Shown here: positions 49,608 to 59,063 of the stretch, piece after piece
Layout: the number at the start of each line of letters is the position of its first letter
Numbering within the stretch: position 1 is the stretch's first letter
Assembly: GCF_015644725.1 (NCBI RefSeq)
Contig: NZ_CP064795.1
Span: 928,501-992,500, forward strand
DNA length: 64,000 bases
From: Salinimonas marina
Lineage (GTDB): Bacteria; Pseudomonadota; Gammaproteobacteria; Enterobacterales; Alteromonadaceae
Reading direction: 5' to 3'
Notes under the pieces: generated by a model
The model's database searches: none
What the model saw: the letters and a program-made list of their open reading frames with translations, nothing else
What the model was told of the DNA's origin: nothing
Translations under genes and position numbers: made by a program

Positions 49608-50670
49608 TGAAGATTATGCATATTGCCTCGGGTGATAAATGGGCCGGGGCTGAAGTTCAGGTGTGGACCCTGTGTGCCGAACTGGTGAAGCAGGGCCACG
49701 CGGTGAGTGCGATTATTCTTAATCCGGGGCGCCTGGCAGAGCAACTCATGCAGGCGGGCGTTACCGTGACGGTGCTGGATGAAACCCGCTTCAGTTTTGG
49801 CAAATTGCTGCAAAAAATCAGGCTGGAGCTACGCCGTACCCAGCCTGAGGTGGTACATACTCACCGGCAAAAAGAAAATATTCTGGGTCGGTAGCAAATC
49901 GGCTGACTATTCGGGCCAAATGCTTTCGCACCGTACATGGGGCACCTGAGTTTGCGCCCAGTGCAAAACAACGGGTTCAGATAGGTCTGGACCGGTATTG
50001 CGGACGATATCTGCAGCACGGTGTGATCAGTGTGGCGGACGAGTTAACCCAAAAGCTGACTGGTATATTTGCACCCTCGCATATACATACCATTGCTAAT
50101 GGAATCAGCGCCGACTCTGTGCAACAGGATGCTACTTCACAGCAAGTACCGGCACCGAATAACAGGGTAAAACATATCGGTTTTGTGGGGCGCATAGAGC
50201 CGGTAAAACGAGTGGATTTGTTTTTAGAAGCGGCCAAAGCGCTACTGCAAACCGACCCGCAATCGCTTCATTTTCATATTTTTGGCGATGGCCGTTTAAA
50301 AGATGACTATGTGCAGTGGGTCAGGGCAGGGCAGCTTGAACAGCATATCACCTTTCATGGGCACACCGATGTCATTCGCGGCTGGATACAGCACATGGAT
50401 GTACTGCTTATGCCTTCCGATCACGAAGGCTTACCGATGACCGCGCTGGAAAGCCTGGCGCTTGGCACGCCGATGGTGGCGCATGCCACCGGTGGCCTTG
50501 TGCCTTTGCTAAAAGCGGCAGAATGTGACGGGCTGGTAGAGCAACACACTGCCTCAGCTTATGCCAGCAAAGTGGCAACCATGCTGGCTTCCCCGGCTAA
50601 TGTGAGCTTACCTGCTGAATATGAAGCGGCGCATAATGCCCAGAGTATTTTAGCGCTGTATCAGGGGTGA
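49607..50670 (+). CDS. GT4-family glycosyltransferase beside xrtA, interrupted by a one-base frameshift
   Basis: The first frame stops at 49894 just after HTHRQKENILG. The next frame continues with SVANRLTIRAKCFRTVHG. One G added to the run at 49885-49887 joins them as a 354-residue protein. Features: N-terminal GDKWAGAEVQVWTL (Rossmann glycine motif), FVGRIEPVKRVDLFLEAA, and the retaining GT-B signature PSDHEGLPMTALESLALGTP with the conserved glutamates. It starts at the xrtA stop, so the two are translationally coupled. Similar glycosyltransferases often accompany XrtA. Confidence 0.87.
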
Positions 50671-50745
50671 TACAGCGCACTAACCACGCTTATCAGAAGT
50701 TTTACCCGTGAACCCTGCCATTCAGGCAGTGCCTGGGTTTATCAA

Positions 50746-51576
50746 CTACAGTTTGTCGTAGCCTAAGCGTTCCAGCATAAAGGCGGCTTTACGATTGAAG
50801 GTTTCGATATCTTCAGCCGATAGCTTTTTAATGCTACTGGCATTCATATCTTTTACGCTGTCATTGCGCTCGTGAATCGCGAAGTTTTGCGACGCAACAT
50901 CCGGAAAGGCGGGTAGGCCTAAAAAGCTGGCGATGTTATCCAGCTCCTGCTGGGGCGAGCTGGCCAGGTCTTCGTAACGCAGCAAATGAAAATTGTTAAG
51001 ATGTTTTGCATCATCAAGCATAACTTCGTTGCTACGGGCCCACTGCCAGGCCGATTTATCCATCGGCCAGCCATCTTTGATCGATTTCGGATCCCCTTTG
51101 CGGGAAATGCCTTCGGCTACCGCATAGCCATTTCGGACAATGCCAATAAAGTGCGCGTTTTCAAAATGTTTCTGAAGCCAGCGGGTACGGGCCGCATTGG
51201 GCGGGGATTTTTCTACCAGCACCGGCTTACTGAGGTCCAGGCGCATACCCCATTCTTTTTTAATCCGCACCACATCCGGGCCTTCGTCATTTTCATTAAG
51301 GCGGAAAATGTCTTCACGGTCGACCCACATTCTGGGAATGCCCAGATCATAGTCTTTTTGAAACTGGTCGGTAATAAAATGCCCTTCGGTGGGCAGGGCA
51401 GACATATCCGGATGGCGGCCCATAAGCTCAGAGAGCAGTGTGGTGCCGGAGTTATAACATCCAACAATAAAGACCCACTTTTTTGGCTTAGGGATAGGCT
51501 TAGCGGCAATTTTCACTTCGCGAAAAATATTGCCCAGCGCTTCACGCGCGACGGCTTTAAATCTGGTTCCAGCCAT
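50746..51576 (-). CDS. Sulfotransferase-family protein 1
   Basis: A 276-residue PAPS-dependent sulfotransferase fold. The 5'-phosphosulfate loop is FIVGCYNSGTTLLSELMGRH (about 33-52) and the 3'-phosphate site is IGIVRNGYAVAEGISRKG. These enzymes transfer sulfate from PAPS to sugar hydroxyls. The stop codon lies close to that of the upstream convergent glycosyltransferase. It forms a minus-strand pair with the next sulfotransferase (2-bp gap). Confidence 0.85.
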   Translation of the reverse strand: MAGTRFKAVAREALGNIFREVKIAAKPIPKPKKWVFIVGCYNSGTTLLSELMGRHPDMSALPTEGHFITDQFQKDYDLGIPRMWVDREDIFRLNENDEGPDVVRIKKEWGMRLDLSKPVLVEKSPPNAARTRWLQKHFENAHFIGIVRNGYAVAEGISRKGDPKSIKDGWPMDKSAWQWARSNEVMLDDAKHLNNFHLLRYEDLASSPQQELDNIASFLGLPAFPDVASQNFAIHERNDSVKDMNASSIKKLSAEDIETFNRKAAFMLERLGYDKL

Positions 51577-51578
51577 GT

Positions 51579-52424
51579 TTACCTCAATACTGCATTAATG
51601 TCATAACCAAACCGGTCCACGATAAACTGTTCTCTGGTACCTATAATATTAGCGGTTTGCTCATCATAATAGTGAGAAACATCTTTACGCGAAGATGTAT
51701 TGGTTTTTTTGTTTTTGCCCGCCATTATGGCTTCGCGATCAGACTCTGAAACTGAAATGCCGGCTTTTTTCAATGCTGCCAGAAAGTCCTCTTCAAGGCG
51801 CTCCTGGCGAACGAATGCATCTACGAATCCTTGCGTATTCCAGATCTCTTTTAATGCTTCCGGATTAGTATTAAGAGCTTCGTCGTACAGTTTTTCATCC
51901 AGCCCCGTAAAAAGTTTGAAAAAGCGGTAACTCAACACACCGGCAGACTGACTAAAAGGACTAAAGCCATACCCTTCGCCAATATCCAGGGCCCGGTCAG
52001 CATCAAACATCAGCTGGACCCAACGTCTGAAGCCTTCTACATCGTTGGCATCGGTATACACTGACTGCCAGTCACCAACATTCTTTTTGGCATCGTGGCG
52101 CATTTGTTTAAGCAAATAGCCTGGTTGCACATGCGCAGACCCCATCTCCCGGTGCAGCTGGCGCCAGCAATAGCGAAAGCTGGTCTGCCGGGTAGATTGG
52201 AGGTAGACGCTACCTTTATTGTCGCAGCCATAACCCCACAGGCTCACATACCAGTCCCATGGATTACGAATTGATCCTAATACGAAGTTTTTACGAAGAT
52301 ACTTCGGGATTTTGTTGTGTTTACCAATTTGCTCTCCGCCGATATAGGTAGAAAGCAGCTTCAATAAATGGCTACCCGCCGTTTTGTGTAATTCAGTAAA
52401 AACAAGATTTTCAGAGACAAACAT
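51579..52424 (-). CDS. Sulfotransferase-family protein 2
   Basis: A 281-residue protein. PAPS loop FTELHKTAGSHLLKLLSTY near residue 9 and a 3'-phosphate site in VLGSIRNPWDWYVSLWGYGC. The acidic/Lys-rich C-terminal region has no clear homology. I start it at ATG 52424 (MFVSENLVFTEL), because the longer frame from 52481 adds residues that do not fit the family. It is unlike sulfotransferase 1 in sequence, so it likely modifies a different site. Confidence 0.78.
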   Translation of the reverse strand: MFVSENLVFTELHKTAGSHLLKLLSTYIGGEQIGKHNKIPKYLRKNFVLGSIRNPWDWYVSLWGYGCDNKGSVYLQSTRQTSFRYCWRQLHREMGSAHVQPGYLLKQMRHDAKKNVGDWQSVYTDANDVEGFRRWVQLMFDADRALDIGEGYGFSPFSQSAGVLSYRFFKLFTGLDEKLYDEALNTNPEALKEIWNTQGFVDAFVRQERLEEDFLAALKKAGISVSESDREAIMAGKNKKTNTSSRKDVSHYYDEQTANIIGTREQFIVDRFGYDINAVLR

Positions 52425-52512
52425 AACAGAGATTTCGAAAGCATTTGCCGCATAGCATATACAAAAACTCTGTTGTACCATAACCCTAATTTACTAAATT
52501 TTGATGTAGCCT

Positions 52513-53271
52513 GTGATTAGAAGTATTTACTATAAAGTGGTTCCCGCTGAGTGGCGTTTCTGGCTTTACAAACAGCGAAACAAAGATGCAATTGCTGAGT
52601 TACGTCAGACGGTAAATCCGTCTTCAAAAGGCGACTTTTCTTTGGCTCCTTACCAGCAAAAGAAAACCATTTTTGTGCATATCACAAAAACTGCAGGTAC
52701 CTCTGTTGCCCTGACTTTATTCGGGGCTTTGCCGTATCATTATCGTGCCTGGGAATACCGCGTAATTTTTGGCCGCAAAGACTTTAACGAGTATTTTAAA
52801 TTCGCGTATGTCAGAAACCCGTGGGATCGTCTGTATTCTGCTTTTTCGTTTTTAAAAGGCGGCGGCTGGGATAACAAAGATAAGCAGTGGGCTGAAGAAA
52901 ACCTTGCGGGCATCAATGATTTTAACGACTTTGTAATTAACTGGCTTACCCCAGATCGTCTGCATTCCTATATTCACTTTTGGCCCCAGTCTGACTTTAT
53001 TTGTGACAGTAAAAACCGGGCAATGATTGATTATCTGGCTTACTTTGAAACCATCGGCGAAGACTTTGATTATATTGCCAGCCGTATAGGCTGTACCGAA
53101 TCCTTACAGCATACCAACGCTTCAAAACGTCAAGGTTATCAGGACGTTTACACTCAGGAGGCCCGGCATAAAGTGGCCTTGTTGTATGCCCGCGATATCA
53201 ACAATTTTGGCTACACTTTCGACGGCTATAAAAGAAAACAGATTAAGAATCAGGCGTTTGTTGATGCATAA
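52513..53271 (+). CDS. Sulfotransferase-family protein 3
   Basis: A 252-residue protein starting with GTG. PAPS loop IFVHITKTAGTSVALTLFG (about 55) and a 3'-phosphate site in FAYVRNPWDRLYSAFSFLKG, similar in layout to sulfotransferase 2. It is divergent from the minus-strand pair and overlaps the next glycosyltransferase gene by 8 bp, so it heads a plus-strand operon. Confidence 0.85.
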   Translation: MIRSIYYKVVPAEWRFWLYKQRNKDAIAELRQTVNPSSKGDFSLAPYQQKKTIFVHITKTAGTSVALTLFGALPYHYRAWEYRVIFGRKDFNEYFKFAYVRNPWDRLYSAFSFLKGGGWDNKDKQWAEENLAGINDFNDFVINWLTPDRLHSYIHFWPQSDFICDSKNRAMIDYLAYFETIGEDFDYIASRIGCTESLQHTNASKRQGYQDVYTQEARHKVALLYARDINNFGYTFDGYKRKQIKNQAFVDA

Positions 53272-54412
53272 TTCTGCTAAGCCGGCAATTTTGTGCGTGG
53301 CTAACTGGAAATCGGATGTGGGCTATGCCTGGTGGCTGATGGAAAGTTACTGGGTAAAAATCAGCGAATTGTACGCTGATAAGTACACCACATTACTGGC
53401 CTATCCTGAAATCAATGCGGTTCCCGAAGCCATTGAAAATAGTGATATTCACTATTTTCAGCATAGCTTTAGAGCCTCGTCTGTTGGCGATATCAGGCGC
53501 AATATGGCTTTGATTAAAAAGCACAATATCAAAGTACTGTACTTGTCGGATTATGGTGTGTCAGCACCGGACTATGCCCTTTACCGCACGGCCGGAGTAG
53601 AAAAAATTATTGTGCATGATCACACCCCGGGTCTTCGAACCAAGGCCTCAGGTATCAAAAAGCTTTTGAAAAAGGTGAAGGCTAATCTGCCCCTGATGCG
53701 AGCTGATGCCGCCTTTGGCGCTACTGGCTTTGTCACCCGGCGGCTAACCGATACCGCCTGCTTTGACGCTTCTCGCTGTTATACGGTGCAAAATGGCATC
53801 TTGCCTTTTAATCCTACCGCGACCCCGGAAAATCGCTGGCAACAGCTGGTGGGTAATACGGGGGCCAGAGTCATAGTTACTGCTGCCAGAGCAAACCGGT
53901 ACAAGGGGATAGATTTTGCCCTTCAGGTGGTGGCAGAGCTTGTACACACTCATAAGCAAACCGATATTATTTATTTATTATGTGGTGACGGCCCTGATTT
54001 AGAGGCTTTCCGCGAACAGGCAGCATCGTTAGGCATTGAGTCATATTGCCGCTTTCCTGGTCGGGTGGATAATGCCAGTCAGCTGCTGGGGTATTGCTAT
54101 TTAGGATTTCAGCCAGCGCAGGGTGAGGTGGGCTATTCCTTGTCTATCTTAGAGTATATGTATGCCGGTTTGCCGGTGGTGGTACCAGATAACAAATCAG
54201 TGTGTGAAGCAACCGCGAATAACAAAACCGGCACCATTTACCCGCAGGGAAATGTTAAGCTGGCCGCCGATGCTATTGCCGGTTATCTGGACAACCCGGC
54301 AAGCCAGCAACGCCAGGGTGCTGCCGCCAAGCAAACCGTTGAGCAGCAATACACATTACACGCCACGCATAATGCGCTGGCCCATGCTTTTACGTCAGTA
54401 GTAGGACGCTAA
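53264..54412 (+). CDS. GT4-family glycosyltransferase
   Basis: A 382-residue GT-B enzyme: RVIVTAARANRYKGIDFALQ marks the start of the donor-binding half, LLCGDGPDLEAF the phosphate-binding region, and FQPAQGEVGYSLSILEYMYA with Glu-rich motif the retaining GT4 site. The start at ATG 53264 overlaps the sulfotransferase stop; a longer frame from 53186 extends into the previous gene and is not needed. The donor sugar is unknown. Confidence 0.87.
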   Translation: MHNSAKPAILCVANWKSDVGYAWWLMESYWVKISELYADKYTTLLAYPEINAVPEAIENSDIHYFQHSFRASSVGDIRRNMALIKKHNIKVLYLSDYGVSAPDYALYRTAGVEKIIVHDHTPGLRTKASGIKKLLKKVKANLPLMRADAAFGATGFVTRRLTDTACFDASRCYTVQNGILPFNPTATPENRWQQLVGNTGARVIVTAARANRYKGIDFALQVVAELVHTHKQTDIIYLLCGDGPDLEAFREQAASLGIESYCRFPGRVDNASQLLGYCYLGFQPAQGEVGYSLSILEYMYAGLPVVVPDNKSVCEATANNKTGTIYPQGNVKLAADAIAGYLDNPASQQRQGAAAKQTVEQQYTLHATHNALAHAFTSVVGR

Positions 54413-54416
54413 TTTA

Positions 54417-55667
54417 ATGCCCGGCCCCAGTTTTAAAGCATTTGATAAAAACGGTGACCATCAGCAACTTAAAGTATTAACGCTGGCAGCCATGTATCCC
54501 AGCAAAGTTCAGCCCTGGATGATCAATCACCTTTACCAGATTGAACAAAACGGCGGGCAGAACCGGATTATTTCCGTTGAAACCGAAGACTACACCTTTG
54601 ATGAGGCATTGGCTGACTTCGATTTTGCCAATTATTACTGGCATATGGGCAGCGAGCGCAAGGAGCAGCTGGTAAACGCAGTCAAACAATTGCGTGAACC
54701 GCAAATACTGAAAAACACCTGTAAGCTATTAAGTCAAAGTAGCTGGCCTGATTCCATAAAGAAAAAAGTCAGGCATGGTCTCAATGCATACAGCTTTACC
54801 TTAAAGCCAGATGTTATTCATAGCCACAGCGAAATTGCAGGCTCTCGGTTTTTGAGCCTTATTGAAGCAAACGGTGCCCCGCTGGTGCATACCTTTCATG
54901 GCCAGACCCCGGTGGGCGTACCTTCCATCAGCACCGAAGCCAGACTGCGTTATTCACAGGCTGCCCGAGCAATCCTGGTTAATACGCAATTTGCCAAACG
55001 TCAATATGAAGCGTTAGGCGCAAAAAATAGTAATTTTGTCATAATTCCGCAGGGTATTGACCTGTCTCAGTGGGACTTTGCGCCCCTGCCACCGCCAGTG
55101 AAAGGCGAGCCGCTGCATATTCTGACAGTAGGGCGCATTGTAGAAGAAAAGGGCCATAAATATGTGATAGAGGCCCTCAAACTGTTGACCGAGAAGGGTG
55201 TGAATGCCTGTTACCATATTGTGGGCCGGGGCCCGGAGTTGAGCAATTTGCAACAGCAGACCAAAGCACTGGGGCTTACCAACAAGGTAATTTTTCATGG
55301 AGTGCTAACCGGGCAGGCGTTAAAACAACAGTATGCGCAATCGCACATTTTTGTGTTGCCCAGCTTAAAAGGGGATGGCCAGCTTTGGGAAGAAACCCAG
55401 GGGGTGGTGGTTCAGGAAGCTCAGGCCAGCGGCAGGCTGGTGATTGGCGCAGACTCCGGCGGTATTCCTGAATCTATTGTAGATGGCGAAAATGGCTTTA
55501 TTGTGCCCGATAGAGAACCTAACGCGCTGGTGCACAAAATAATAGATATCGTCAATGCACCAGAGAAATGGCAAGCCTGGCAACAGGCAGGGAGAAACTG
55601 GACCCAGAGTCATTACGATCTGAAAGTCGTGGGAGCCCGGGTCTATGATGTGTATAAAAATTTATAA
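54417..55667 (+). CDS. GT4-family glycosyltransferase, paralogue of 61594
   Basis: A 416-residue GT-B enzyme. VLTLAAMYPSKVQPWMINHL near the N-terminus, DVIHSHSEIAG, then the donor half from ILTVGRIVEEKGHKYVIEAL, FHGVLTGQALKQQYAQSHIF and QGVVVQEAQASGRLVIGADS. It is strongly similar along its whole length to the protein at 61594-62970. It starts 4 bp after the previous gene. The acceptor and donor are unknown. Confidence 0.88.
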   Translation: MPGPSFKAFDKNGDHQQLKVLTLAAMYPSKVQPWMINHLYQIEQNGGQNRIISVETEDYTFDEALADFDFANYYWHMGSERKEQLVNAVKQLREPQILKNTCKLLSQSSWPDSIKKKVRHGLNAYSFTLKPDVIHSHSEIAGSRFLSLIEANGAPLVHTFHGQTPVGVPSISTEARLRYSQAARAILVNTQFAKRQYEALGAKNSNFVIIPQGIDLSQWDFAPLPPPVKGEPLHILTVGRIVEEKGHKYVIEALKLLTEKGVNACYHIVGRGPELSNLQQQTKALGLTNKVIFHGVLTGQALKQQYAQSHIFVLPSLKGDGQLWEETQGVVVQEAQASGRLVIGADSGGIPESIVDGENGFIVPDREPNALVHKIIDIVNAPEKWQAWQQAGRNWTQSHYDLKVVGARVYDVYKNL

Positions 55668-55730
55668 AGTATAAAAAAGCTCAGCGTGATCACGCTAATT
55701 AAAATTGAAGATTGTTTTAGGATTTAGATT

Positions 55731-56492
55731 ATGGATAACGAAAAGCGTCTTGTGGTTACCATTGTGATTGGCGAAGAGATTGGTTCTTTAGCTAAGTATA
55801 CAGTGCCGACTATGGAAGCTTATGCGAAGAAGGTTGGCGCCGACTTTAAACAGCTTGGTAAAACCGAGATTTCAGATAAGTATCTTGAACCATATGAAAA
55901 AAATCAGATTCGAAAATTTTTTGATAAATATGACAAGGTATTGTTTATTGATGCAGATATTCTGGTGACTCCAGACGCGGCCGATTTTTTTGATGCTTGC
56001 GAAGGCGATAATATGGGCATGGTAAGTGTAGATAAGTATTATCCCGTCGCAGAGCGCGAAAAAAAGAATTTGCAAAAAGTACTGGGCGAAGTTGACTGGA
56101 AAAAAGACTATTTCAATGCCGGGGTAATGCTTTACACGTCTAAGTATCAGCACGTTCTTAACACTGACGATGGTTTAATAGACAAGTGGCGGGCCGCGCA
56201 GGCAAAAGGGATGGACGGCAGAAACGATCAAAGTATTTTTAACTACCGAGTCAATAAACACGATATTCCCACAACATTTGTTGATAGAGGTTTTAACTTT
56301 ACCCGTGTTTTTGGGTGTTTTGAAAAACGCTTCTCACAGTATTTTATTCATTATGCCGGGCTTAAGGGCAACCGTTTAACCCGCATCAAAGTTGATAACT
56401 ATGTAATGAACACGCCTTTGTTATACAAGATACTTAAAAAGTGCCCTAAAGTTACCTGGGTGTTCGACCGGGTTATTCTGCGTATACTATAA
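55731..56492 (+). CDS. GT8-like (glycogenin-type) glycosyltransferase
   Basis: A 253-residue protein with the metal-binding DxD motif FIDADILV (Asp74 and Asp76), preceded by VVTIVIGEEIGSL and followed by YFNAGVMLYTSKY and DQSIFNYRVNKH. These are typical of GT8-type retaining enzymes. It is more A+T-rich than the upstream genes, suggesting recent acquisition. A terminator-like hairpin follows, so the flippase gene may be in a separate or attenuated unit. Confidence 0.8.
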   Translation: MDNEKRLVVTIVIGEEIGSLAKYTVPTMEAYAKKVGADFKQLGKTEISDKYLEPYEKNQIRKFFDKYDKVLFIDADILVTPDAADFFDACEGDNMGMVSVDKYYPVAEREKKNLQKVLGEVDWKKDYFNAGVMLYTSKYQHVLNTDDGLIDKWRAAQAKGMDGRNDQSIFNYRVNKHDIPTTFVDRGFNFTRVFGCFEKRFSQYFIHYAGLKGNRLTRIKVDNYVMNTPLLYKILKKCPKVTWVFDRVILRIL

Positions 56493-56504
56493 CGTCTCAG
56501 CGAG

Positions 56505-56528
56505 GCCTGTATTCACAGGCTTCTTTTT
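56505..56528 (+). terminator. Probable terminator inside the glycosyltransferase block
   Basis: GCCTGT-ATTC-ACAGGC (6 bp) is followed by TTCTTTTT. It lies between the GT8-like gene and the flippase gene and may attenuate rather than end transcription. Confidence 0.6.
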
Positions 56529-56559
56529 CTAACACTTCAATTTACACATAGGCAGTTGT

Positions 56560-58016
56560 ATGAACCTTAGCAGGCTTAATAAGAATCCTGTGGCCTGGTA
56601 TTCCACCGGTACTATTTTACGCCAGCTAACCGCGTTCATTATGCTCCCGGTCTACACTCAGTATTTGTCGCCGGCAGAGTACGGCATTGTGGGCTTTTTG
56701 GCTGTTATTCTGGGCATTTACGAATTATTTTTAGGTGCGCGGTTTGGCATGGCCTTGCCAAAATTTTTCTATGACAAAGACACCGGTGAAGAGCGTCACC
56801 GGCTGGTCAGTTCGGCATTGCTGGCAACCGCCGGGGCAAGTATTCTAGGGGCAGTGGCTTTTGCATTATCGTCAGGGCCTCTGGCAACGCACTTTTTTGA
56901 ACGCTCTGATCTTACGCTTGCGTTAGCCGCCTACGGCATCACCTTGCTCACCAGCTCAATTGAAGAATATACCCTGGTGTTTTTGCGTCTGCGCGATAAG
57001 CCTTTCTTTTTCTTTGTAATGTCTATCATGAAGCTGACCTTGCAGGTTGGTCTGAATCTGTACTTTTTAATTGTGCAGGAATTAGGCGTAGCCGGTGTTA
57101 TTTACGGTAACGTGGTCGCCTCCATGATTATGGCAGTTATTTCTGGCGCATATACTTATGGTATCTGTGGGTGGCATTTCGACCGGGCGCAGGTTAAGGC
57201 GCTGATTATGTATACCTGGCCTATGTGGCTAAGTGGGATTGCAGCGGTCTATATCAGCTTTATGACTAACTTTATGCTGAAGCATTTTGCTAGTTTAGAA
57301 GAAGTCGGTTTATTTCATTTTGGCCAAAAATTCGCCACGTTAATTGCGCTGCTTCTATGGCGGCCGTTTAATCAGTGGTGGCAAACTGAAAGGTTCAAGG
57401 TCGCCAAACATTCGGATAATCCCCAAGAAACTTTTGGTAGTGCCTTTATTCTGATTTTATGCATTATGTGTGTTGGGGTGTATGGAATCAGCATTTTTTC
57501 CGGCAGTGTTATCGAGCTTATGGCCGACCCGTCTTATCTGGCGGCAGCCAGTGTAATACCGATTCTGTGCTTTACCGTAATGGGCTCCCAGCTTGGCCTC
57601 TTTTTTAATTTCCCGTTTTTGAAGACATCAAAAACCGGCTACTTTCCCAAATTCAAGTTTGCCCGGGCATTTTTGCTTACCATCTTAATGTGGTGGTTTA
57701 CCTCACAGTGGCAATTGCAGGGGCGGTATTTGCCATTCTCACCTGTCAGCTGCTTGAATTGGCGGCGCTCTATATTTTTGGACAAAAACTGTATGATCAG
57801 GGAATTCCGGTCAAAACATTTTTACTGGTAGTGGGTGTCACTGTCGCCAGTATCATACTCACCAGACACTTTGTTGAGCCGTCTCTGTCGTTCTGGATAC
57901 GCAACGGCTACAACGTAATCGCCACCGTCTTTTTTGTAGCGGCGCTTGCTGTAGTGCTGTTCGGGCTGACTCGCCATGGTTTGAGGGTGTTTAAATTTAT
58001 CACCGGTAAAGCCTGA
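56560..58016 (+). CDS. Oligosaccharide flippase (Wzx/MATE-like), interrupted by a one-base frameshift
   Basis: The first frame (from 56560) gives the start LNKNPVAWYSTGTILRQLT and many membrane helices, then breaks near 57687. The second carries VVYLTVAIAGAVFAILTCQ and the last helices. A single added base near 57685-57692 joins them as a 485-residue protein of about 12-14 helices. Such proteins move lipid-linked repeat units across the inner membrane. Here the run is not G/C, unlike most other frameshifts, so a real mutation is less easy to dismiss. Confidence 0.85.
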
Positions 58017-58156
58017 ATAACTCACATTCACATGTGGCAAGAAAAATGCTTAATCCTTTCAATATCTCTGCAATTAGCCTGACAGTGTACCAAAGCAGGT
58101 AAGGACACCTATACTCAAAGTTTCTGGCAATTGGCAGCTTTTGAAAAGGTGGCAAT

Positions 58157-59032
58157 ATGTGTCTTGTATCTACAATAATCCCTACCCACAATCGAAGTGA
58201 ATGGCTGTGTGACGCCATAGAAAGCGTGCTTGCGCAAACATACACCGACATAGAGTTGATCGTGGTTGATGATGGCTCTACCGAAGACATACGGGGAAAT
58301 ATTAATAAACGTTTTCCAAACAATTCTTTTTTATTTGCTCGCAATGAAGTGACTACCAGCCCTGGTTCAGCTCGCAATAGAGGCGCAGCATTAGCACAGG
58401 GAAAATATCTCGCATTCCTTGATTCTGATGATTTATGGCTTCCGGATAAACTTGAAAAACAAGTCGCGCTGCTGGAGCAACATAGTGCTGAAGGCGCGGC
58501 GTTAGCAGGAGGAGCGTGCAGGTATATGACCAGCGATGGCAAACCTACGCTGCGACCTTCTTTCCCACCGGCGTCGGCGGGTTACGAAGACTTTATTTGC
58601 CGCATAAAAATGCCGGGCTCAGGTTCCAATAATTTAATTCTGAAAGCGGCGTTTGATGAGGTAGGCGGCTTTCGGGAGGATTTGCAACGGGCTGAAGACA
58701 AGCAGCTGTGGCTAAAGCTATTAAAACGCTATAGCGTAGTTTATGTTCCTGACATTACTGCGGTTATTCGGATTCACAACAACGCCAGGGTTAATGTGGA
58801 CGAAACCGTAGTGGTATGTAATCGGTTAGCAGTAGACAATGAAATTGAAGACTCAAATCTGCGTCGCAAAGCTATCGCTTTTACGTATTTTGTTATGTTT
58901 AATCGATTGTGGGGCAAAGAAAAATGGTTGGCGGCTAAGTATTTGCTCAAGTCTTTCTGTAAGTACCCTTTTAAAATTGAACCAAGTGCGAACCGACTTT
59001 CAGCAATTAAAGATAAATTACTTCATAGTTAG
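58157..59032 (+). CDS. Family 2 glycosyltransferase
   Basis: A 291-residue GT-A enzyme: STIIPTHNRSEWLCDAIESV at the N-terminus, LIVVDDGSTED nucleotide motif, YLAFLDSDDLWLPDKL with the DxD-like SDD, and GGFREDLQRAEDKQLWLKLL. A strong AAAGGTGG ribosome site precedes the ATG. The transferred sugar is unknown. It follows the flippase gene by about 140 bp. Confidence 0.9.
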   Translation: MCLVSTIIPTHNRSEWLCDAIESVLAQTYTDIELIVVDDGSTEDIRGNINKRFPNNSFLFARNEVTTSPGSARNRGAALAQGKYLAFLDSDDLWLPDKLEKQVALLEQHSAEGAALAGGACRYMTSDGKPTLRPSFPPASAGYEDFICRIKMPGSGSNNLILKAAFDEVGGFREDLQRAEDKQLWLKLLKRYSVVYVPDITAVIRIHNNARVNVDETVVVCNRLAVDNEIEDSNLRRKAIAFTYFVMFNRLWGKEKWLAAKYLLKSFCKYPFKIEPSANRLSAIKDKLLHS

Positions 59033-59063
59033 TATCTTTTAAGGGAAAGGTGACATCTCAAAG

